NCBI RefSeq assembly: GCF_042679605.1
Contig: NZ_JBHTMU010000012.1
Span: 38,997-102,996 of the forward strand
From: Litorisediminicola beolgyonensis
Lineage (GTDB): Bacteria > Pseudomonadota > Alphaproteobacteria > Rhodobacterales > Rhodobacteraceae
Reading direction: 5' to 3'
Length of the DNA: 64,000 nt
Shown: positions 62,282 to 64,000 of the stretch, piece after piece
Layout of the letters: the number at the start of each line of letters is the position of its first letter
Numbering within the stretch: position 1 is the first letter of the stretch
Position numbers and translations under genes: made by a program
The notes under the pieces: model-generated
Database searches by the model: none
Told to the model about the DNA's origin: nothing
The model's input: only the letters and a program-made list of their open reading frames with translations

Positions 62282-63304
62282 ATGACGGAAGACACCTCCG
62301 TTCAGGAAGACCAGACCAAGGCGGGGGAGCGCCGCGCACGAGGTGAATTCGTGCGCGGCGTCAGCGGCTTCCGCCACGCTATCGGCGACGCGGATTTCCC
62401 GCCCGAGCCGGGGCGCTATCACCTTTTCGTGGCGCTCAACTGCCCGTGGTGTCACCGCGTGACATTGGCGAGGAGCCTCCTGGGGTTGCGGGACAGCATC
62501 ACGATGGACGTGGCCTTCCCCAACCGCACGGGCGACGACGACCCAGCAGGTCAGAACCTGTGGGAGTTCTCGCCCGACCGCAGAGCCTCGCTCACCGGCG
62601 CGCCGCTTCCCGAATGCACACTGGACACCGGCACGGGTTTGGGGCTCAGGCTGGCGAAGGAGATATATCGGCGCGAAGGCTCGGAGGAACAATCGCTGCC
62701 GATCCTCTACGACAGGCGCGCGGGGCGGATCGTCAACAACGAAAGCGCCGAGATCCTCCGGATGCTCGATGCCCATGCCGGAGCCCTCGGCGCCGCGACC
62801 GATCGCGTCCGGCTCTATCCCGACGATCCGACGCTGAGGGACGAGATCGACGCGCTGAACGAGCGCATATACACCGCGATCAACAACGGCGCCTACAAGG
62901 CGGGGTTCTCGTCCGACCAGGAGGTCTATGCTGCCGCCTTCGATGCCTATTTCGAAACGCTGGCCTGTCTCGAAGCGCTGCTGTCCGATGGTCGCCCGTT
63001 CCTGACCGGCGACAGCTTTACCGAGGCCGACCTCCGGCTCTTTCCGACACTCTATCGGCACGACCCGGTTTATTATCTGCGGATGAAGCTCAACGGTGCG
63101 CGCATACTCGACTATCCACATCTCTGGCGCTGGATCTGCGGTGTCTACGCGCTGCCCGGCGTGGCAAAGTCCGGTTCGCTGATCCATTGTCGGCAGGGAT
63201 ATTTCGGCCGGTCTTGGAACGGCGTCGTCCCTCTCGGCCCGATCTCTCCGATGCCATATCCGGATGCCTACCTGCACCCGGAGCTGGCAGGGCCAGGAGC
63301 TTGA
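62282..63304 (+). CDS. Glutathionyl-hydroquinone reductase (Xi-class GST)
   Basis: 340-residue cytoplasmic enzyme of the YqjG/EcmA group, which removes glutathione from glutathionyl-hydroquinones using a catalytic Cys. The motif NCPWCHRVTLARSLLGL (near residue 58) carries it. Other family blocks are PILYDRRAGRIVNNESAEILRML, INNGAYKAGFSSDQEVY, FLTGDSFTEADLRLFPTLYRHDPVYY and the C-terminal YPHLWRWICGVYALPGV. It lies just after the hemerythrin gene. Role is probably detoxification of quinones. Confidence 0.93.
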   Translation: MTEDTSVQEDQTKAGERRARGEFVRGVSGFRHAIGDADFPPEPGRYHLFVALNCPWCHRVTLARSLLGLRDSITMDVAFPNRTGDDDPAGQNLWEFSPDRRASLTGAPLPECTLDTGTGLGLRLAKEIYRREGSEEQSLPILYDRRAGRIVNNESAEILRMLDAHAGALGAATDRVRLYPDDPTLRDEIDALNERIYTAINNGAYKAGFSSDQEVYAAAFDAYFETLACLEALLSDGRPFLTGDSFTEADLRLFPTLYRHDPVYYLRMKLNGARILDYPHLWRWICGVYALPGVAKSGSLIHCRQGYFGRSWNGVVPLGPISPMPYPDAYLHPELAGPGA

Positions 63305-63733
63305 GGAAGCAGTGAGCCACGCGTCGCTGACCGCGACCTCACGGGTGAAAGCGTTGTGGCTCGCGGATGGTAAAAGAAAGAGGAGTGCCGCAGCGACCGG
63401 CGGCCCTCGCAACCACCGCCGAACGTCATCGCTCGCGACGCACAAGGTCTGCCGTTGCGCCAAGTGTCAGAAGAGATCGGTTTGTCCCAAAGATTGGCAG
63501 CAACCGACTACGTCTCAGCTTCCACCTTGAGGGCGGAGACGGGTTAAGACTGCACGTTCTCACGCCCTGCAATTTTCGAGTTTTCGAAATTGGGCTGGCG
63601 ATATGTGCCGTCCAAGAAGATGTCCTCGTCCAGTCGTCTACCCGTCAGATGCGGGAACGACGCCTCGCAGAGACGACACGCGGCGTTGAAACCATGTCGC
63701 GCATTCGCGACCCGGCTGCTGCCGCTGATGCTC
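63305..63733. other. Degenerate region without recognisable gene
   Basis: About 430 bases where no frame on either strand shows a known domain and G/C third-position bias is weaker than elsewhere. A hairpin with one bulged base lies at 63570-63592 (arms CAATTTTCGA and TCGAAATTG). This looks like insertion-scarred or decayed DNA leading into IS remnants. Confidence 0.4.
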
Positions 63734-63925
63734 TGCCCCCTGAGAATTGGATCGATTGAAGCTGGAGTTTTCCGCTAGATTTCCCCGGCTGGGAGAGGAG
63801 CGGAATCGCATGAAGGCATCGAAGTTCACTGAAGCGCGAGACAGGCTTTCATCCTGAAGCAAGGCGAGGAAGGCACGCCCATCGCCGAGATCTGCCGCAA
63901 GGCGGGGATCAGCCAGGCGACCTAC
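63734..63925 (+). mobile_element. Left-end remnant of an IS3-family element
   Basis: Begins TGCCCCCTGAGAATTGG, an IS end-like sequence, then a short leader with GGGAGAGGAGCGG before the start of an OrfA-type transposase (63810). It is cut at 63925 where a second IS begins. Only the first 190 bases survive here. Confidence 0.65.
63810..63925 (+). pseudogene. IS3-family transposase OrfA fragment, frameshifted and truncated
   Basis: Encodes MKASKFTEA and then, after a two-base shift around 63836, RQAFILKQGEEGTPIAEICR followed by KAGISQATY, the N-terminal helix-turn-helix of IS3/IS407-type OrfA. The shift looks like an extra GC dinucleotide. The reading frame then stops where the neighbouring IS has inserted, so this copy is inactive. 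Confidence 0.75.
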
Positions 63926-64000
63926 TGAATAGCCCCGCGTCTCTTAGACGCCCTCGTGCCTCAGTTTCTGCTGCCGCTCGAACTCGAGGGGCGACAGCAT
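63926..64000 (-). mobile_element. Terminal part of a second IS3-family element inserted into the first
   Basis: Starts at the terminal TGAATAGCCCCG and runs off the window. On the minus strand bases 63944-64000 encode the last 18 residues of an OrfB-type transposase (MLSPLEFERQQKLRHEGV, stop TAA), a C-terminus common in IS3-group elements. The element therefore points right to left and its body lies beyond the window. Confidence 0.7.

Noticed and set aside
63367..63759. 130-codon frame in the degenerate right-hand region
   Set aside because: Low-complexity, no domain, no conserved motif; competing frames of similar length exist on both strands.

Overview
The window is 64 kb of high-G+C, densely packed chromosome from an alphaproteobacterium, most likely Rhodobacterales (Rhodobacteraceae/Roseobacter group). 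Evidence: agl operon order aglR-aglEFGAK, a CckA hybrid kinase, the F1-ATPase zeta inhibitor (DUF1476), a split B12 methionine-synthase type gene set, long N-terminal extensions on PstC/PstA, and a trpGDC-moaC-moeA cluster beside a YibQ-like gene. No rRNA, tRNA, CRISPR array or prophage was seen. Insertion-sequence debris appears only at the extreme right end.

Layout. 1-15.1 kb is a glucose-polymer block. Glycogen genes glgP-glgB-glgC read leftwards. Next come glk, a GH1 beta-glucosidase and the LacI-type regulator aglR, divergent from the alpha-glucoside ABC transporter and glucosidase operon aglEFGAK. The divergent control region holds two copies of one palindromic operator. 15.2-23.4 kb is housekeeping on the + strand: uvrA (with a probable SOS box), guaB, an RsmB-like rRNA methyltransferase and cckA. 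23.4-28.1 kb is a tightly overlapping minus-strand operon trpG-trpD-ung-trpC-moaC-moeA. A YibQ-like periplasmic protein with a very long Pro/Glu/Ala-rich linker follows on the + strand.

30.2-34.2 kb carries DUF1638, a 58-residue membrane protein, a corrinoid-binding protein and a homocysteine S-methyltransferase, with a divergent radical SAM gene between the last two. This looks like part of a split cobalamin methionine synthase. 34.3-39.7 kb has the ATPase zeta subunit, purC-purS-purQ and a DctB/DctD-type two-component pair whose regulator lacks the GAFTGA sigma-54 loop. 39.7-49.2 kb has a trans-sulfuration enzyme translationally coupled to phoR, a HlyIII-like membrane protein, then the phosphate regulon pstSCAB-phoU-phoB behind a three-repeat Pho box. 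49.2-56.6 kb is mixed: M20 amidohydrolase, patatin-like protein, Ca/Na antiporter, DUF502 protein, psuK-psuG for pseudouridine breakdown, and a HupE/UreJ-like membrane protein.

56.9-61.2 kb is the most unusual stretch. A short LOV blue-light protein overlaps a CheB-CheR-coiled-coil-PAS-HWE kinase gene that carries an apparent one-base frameshift. A receiver-only response regulator is convergent with it. The parts resemble the LovK/LovR pair taken apart and rebuilt with CheB/CheR modules. 61.7-63.3 kb encodes a hemerythrin-like protein and a glutathionyl-hydroquinone reductase. The last 0.7 kb is degenerate and ends in one IS inserted into the remnant of another.
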